The position numbers were made by a program, and so were the translations under genes. A stretch of 8,004 bases of DNA. Origin: Acidimicrobiia bacterium. GTDB taxonomy: Bacteria; Actinomycetota; Acidimicrobiia; Acidimicrobiales; Iamiaceae. The notes below the pieces were generated by a model. That model saw only the letters and a list, made by a program, of their open reading frames with translations. It was not told where the DNA came from and did no database searches. The stretch lies in assembly GCA_019247975.1 (NCBI GenBank), contig JAFBAD010000211.1, forward strand, positions 1-8,004, read 5' to 3'. Shown here piece after piece: positions 6,554 through 8,004 of the stretch. Position 1 is the stretch's first letter. Every line of letters starts with the position of its first letter.

Positions 6554-7757
6554 GCGTCAAGGCCAGCATGAGCGCGGCGCCCACCGCCGCGGTGACGGCC
6601 ATGGCGGGGCCGGTGCCGATGGCCGATGCGAGCCCGCCCTCGACCAGGGCGAGGGGCAGCACCGGGTAGAGGGTCGTGACCGCCTGGGTCGCGCCGGCCA
6701 GCTCGGGAGCGACGGTGAGCGACCGGGCCTTGGCGAGCGGCCACACGATCGCCGTCGCGCTCGCGAGCGGAACGCCGACGACGACCTTGCCGGCGACGCC
6801 GGGGGCCGCGATCCACGCCGCCGGGAGCACGACCAGCGCCGCGGTCGCGGCACGGAGGATGCGCAGGGGCAGGCGGTCCGACAGCCAGCGGTCGAGCACC
6901 AGCAGCGCGACGAGCCCGACCACGTGCTCGCCGACCGCCCACAGCGCCACGACGGGCTCGGAGAGGCCGACGTCGTCGTGCAACCAGATGTACTGGAGCA
7001 CGAAGCCCGCCTCGAACACGTCGAAGGCCAGGAGCACGAGCAGCGCCCGCCGGATCTCGGGGTGGTGGAGCGCCGAGCGCAGACCCGAGACGAGCGCCCC
7101 GAGGACCGACTCGCCGTCGCGCCGGCTCCGGGGCGGGGGTGGGAAGGTGGCCCGGCTCGCCGCCCACGCGTACAGGCCGACCGCCACCGCCGTCGCCACG
7201 AGCACCACCCGCCACGACAGGCCGGCGGACAGCGCGAGCGCGACCGACGCCGGACCGAGGAGCGCACCGCACGTGTCGAGCACGCTGGCGCGGCTGTAGG
7301 CCCGATCCGGGTCGGTCGGGAAGGACTCGAGCACGACCACGTCGGCGGTGAGCGCGACCGGTCCGGCACCGACGCCGTAGAGCGCGAAGCCGACGAGCAG
7401 GGGCCAGAAGCTCGGGGCGACGGCCATCGTTCCCATCGACACGGCCAGCACCGCGGCACCCCACGCGATGAGTCGCCGTCGCGACGAGTGGTCGATCGAC
7501 GAGGCCGCGACGGGCTCGACGGCCAGCGCGACCCAGTTGCACGACTGGAGCAGCAGGCCGACCTGGACGAGATCGAGACCGAAGGCCCGCCGGAAGGTCG
7601 GGGTGAGGACCGTCCAGGTGCCGCTCAGCAGCTCGTCGAAGAAGCGGCCGCTGAACGCGACGGCGACGGCGCGGTCGTCGACGCCGTCACGACGCTGCAG
7701 CCGGTCGAGCCGGCAGGCACGGACGACCGCCCGTGCGATGCGAGATCGGTCAGAGCT
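6528..7757 (-). CDS. MFS transporter; start codon unresolved (possibly disrupted 5' end)
   Basis: The minus frame encodes a major facilitator superfamily carrier. Repeated helices are present, with the loop 2-3 signature region in the form SSIDHSSRRRLIAWGAA and a central cytoplasmic loop rich in Pro and Arg. The first canonical start in frame is GTG 7451, which gives 307 residues and would delete about the first two helices. Upstream the same frame clearly continues to encode protein (GRFFDELLSGTWTVLTPTF, then LLLQSCNWVALAVEP) as far as an in-frame TGA at 7758-7760. Between that stop and 7451 there is no ATG, GTG or TTG. A CTG at 7700 would give 390 residues, the normal MFS size. The end given here is the limit of the open frame, not a claimed start. 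Alternatives are a rare start codon, a frameshift near 7745-7764, or a nonsense mutation. The 3' end overlaps the convergent membrane-protein gene by 26 bp. The substrate is unknown. Confidence 0.75.
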   Translation of the reverse strand, partial: SSDRSRIARAVVRACRLDRLQRRDGVDDRAVAVAFSGRFFDELLSGTWTVLTPTFRRAFGLDLVQVGLLLQSCNWVALAVEPVAASSIDHSSRRRLIAWGAAVLAVSMGTMAVAPSFWPLLVGFALYGVGAGPVALTADVVVLESFPTDPDRAYSRASVLDTCGALLGPASVALALSAGLSWRVVLVATAVAVGLYAWAASRATFPPPPRSRRDGESVLGALVSGLRSALHHPEIRRALLVLLAFDVFEAGFVLQYIWLHDDVGLSEPVVALWAVGEHVVGLVALLVLDRWLSDRLPLRILRAATAALVVLPAAWIAAPGVAGKVVVGVPLASATAIVWPLAKARSLTVAPELAGATQAVTTLYPVLPLALVEGGLASAIGTGPAMAVTAAVGAALMLALTLRCPRDRS

Positions 7758-7775
7758 TCACCATCGGAAGCGGGA

Positions 7776-7811
7776 GCGCATGCGGGCGACGTTACCGCCG
7801 CCCGCATGCGC
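7776..7811 (-). terminator. Perfect 13-bp inverted repeat, probable terminator of the small-protein gene
   Basis: GCGCATGCGGGCG (7776-7788) is exactly the reverse complement of 7799-7811, with a 10-base loop (7789-7798). On the minus strand it begins 6 bp after the TGA of the partial gene ending at 7818, the expected place for a terminator. It has no following T-run, so it would be a U-less hairpin. An ATG in frame with the MFS gene (7779-7781) is buried in this stem and is followed by a stop seven codons later. Confidence 0.6.
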
Positions 7812-7817
7812 GACCCG

Positions 7818-8004
7818 TCAGTTCTTGGTGTTGCCCTTCGAGTCGCAGTTGTCCTCGATCCAGGTGTCGACCCGGTCGCCGGCCTTCTGCACGGACGTGT
7901 CCTTGGCGATGTCGGCCTCGCTCTTCAACGCCTTGGCGAGGTCGAGCGGCGACTTCGAGGCCTGCACCTTGTCGTTGAGCGAGTCGACGACGGAGCGCAC
8001 CTTC
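7818..8004 (-). CDS. C-terminal part of a small helical protein, truncated by the window edge
   Basis: The visible 61 residues are polar, mostly helical and rich in Lys, Asp and Ser. They end in WIEDNCDSKGNTKN before a TGA at 7818-7820. The frame is open to the window edge, so the N-terminus lies outside; a GTG at 8000 is in frame but need not be the start. A lone Cys in a C-terminal 'W-x-x-x-N-C' setting is reminiscent of small secreted actinobacterial proteins with a conserved C-terminal Asn-Cys, but this is an impression only. No function can be given. The following 13-bp inverted repeat probably ends its transcript. Confidence 0.6.
   Translation of the reverse strand, partial: KVRSVVDSLNDKVQASKSPLDLAKALKSEADIAKDTSVQKAGDRVDTWIEDNCDSKGNTKN

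Noticed and set aside
7625..7807. Small minus-strand ORF of 60 codons at the MFS 5' end
   Set aside because: It is out of frame with the clear MFS sequence, starts inside the hairpin stem and has a low-complexity Ser/Ala/Thr translation.

Overview
The window is very GC-rich DNA, dense with genes and with strong G/C bias at third codon positions. It looks like a chromosomal segment of a high-GC actinobacterium. Acidimicrobiia (Ilumatobacter/Iamia-type) is a reasonable guess, but this is inference from composition and gene style only. No tRNA, rRNA, CRISPR array, insertion sequence or phage gene is visible.

Left half (35-4427, minus strand): a tight four-gene run, read right to left. It encodes a TetR-type regulator, a cytoplasmic beta-propeller protein with no recognised function, a metallo-beta-lactamase-fold hydrolase of the RNase Z/arylsulfatase-like type, and a multi-membrane GT-C type glycosyltransferase. 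The first three are joined by 4-bp ATGA overlaps and the fourth follows after 21 bp, so they are very probably one transcript.

Centre (4401-5188): the regulator is divergent from a short SDR-fold protein on the plus strand, which is the most interesting gene here. Its sequence departs from dehydrogenases in exactly the way halohydrin dehalogenases do. The glycine-rich cofactor motif is replaced by T-x4-Y-x-G, and the triad is Ser-x12-Tyr-x3-Arg instead of Ser-Tyr-Lys. The halide-site Asn lies 44 residues after the Ser, the same spacing I recall for HheC. A near-perfect promoter (TTGACA, 17-bp spacer, TAGGTT) sits between the two divergent genes and predicts a leaderless GTG start for it.

Right half (5189-8004): a GC-rich hairpin follows the dehalogenase-like gene. 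Next is a five-helix membrane protein with a histidine-studded linker and a C-terminal domain carrying HWHTHSG. It converges on, and overlaps by 26 bp, a minus-strand MFS transporter. The MFS frame has no ATG, GTG or TTG where its N-terminus should begin, and an in-frame TGA lies just upstream. A perfect 13-bp inverted repeat separates it from the 3' end of a small protein that runs off the window.

Working model: the TetR protein probably controls its own operon and the divergent dehalogenase-like gene in response to an unknown, possibly halogenated or epoxide-type, compound. The propeller and MBL hydrolase are candidate partners. This model is inference; the gene order and motifs are seen directly.
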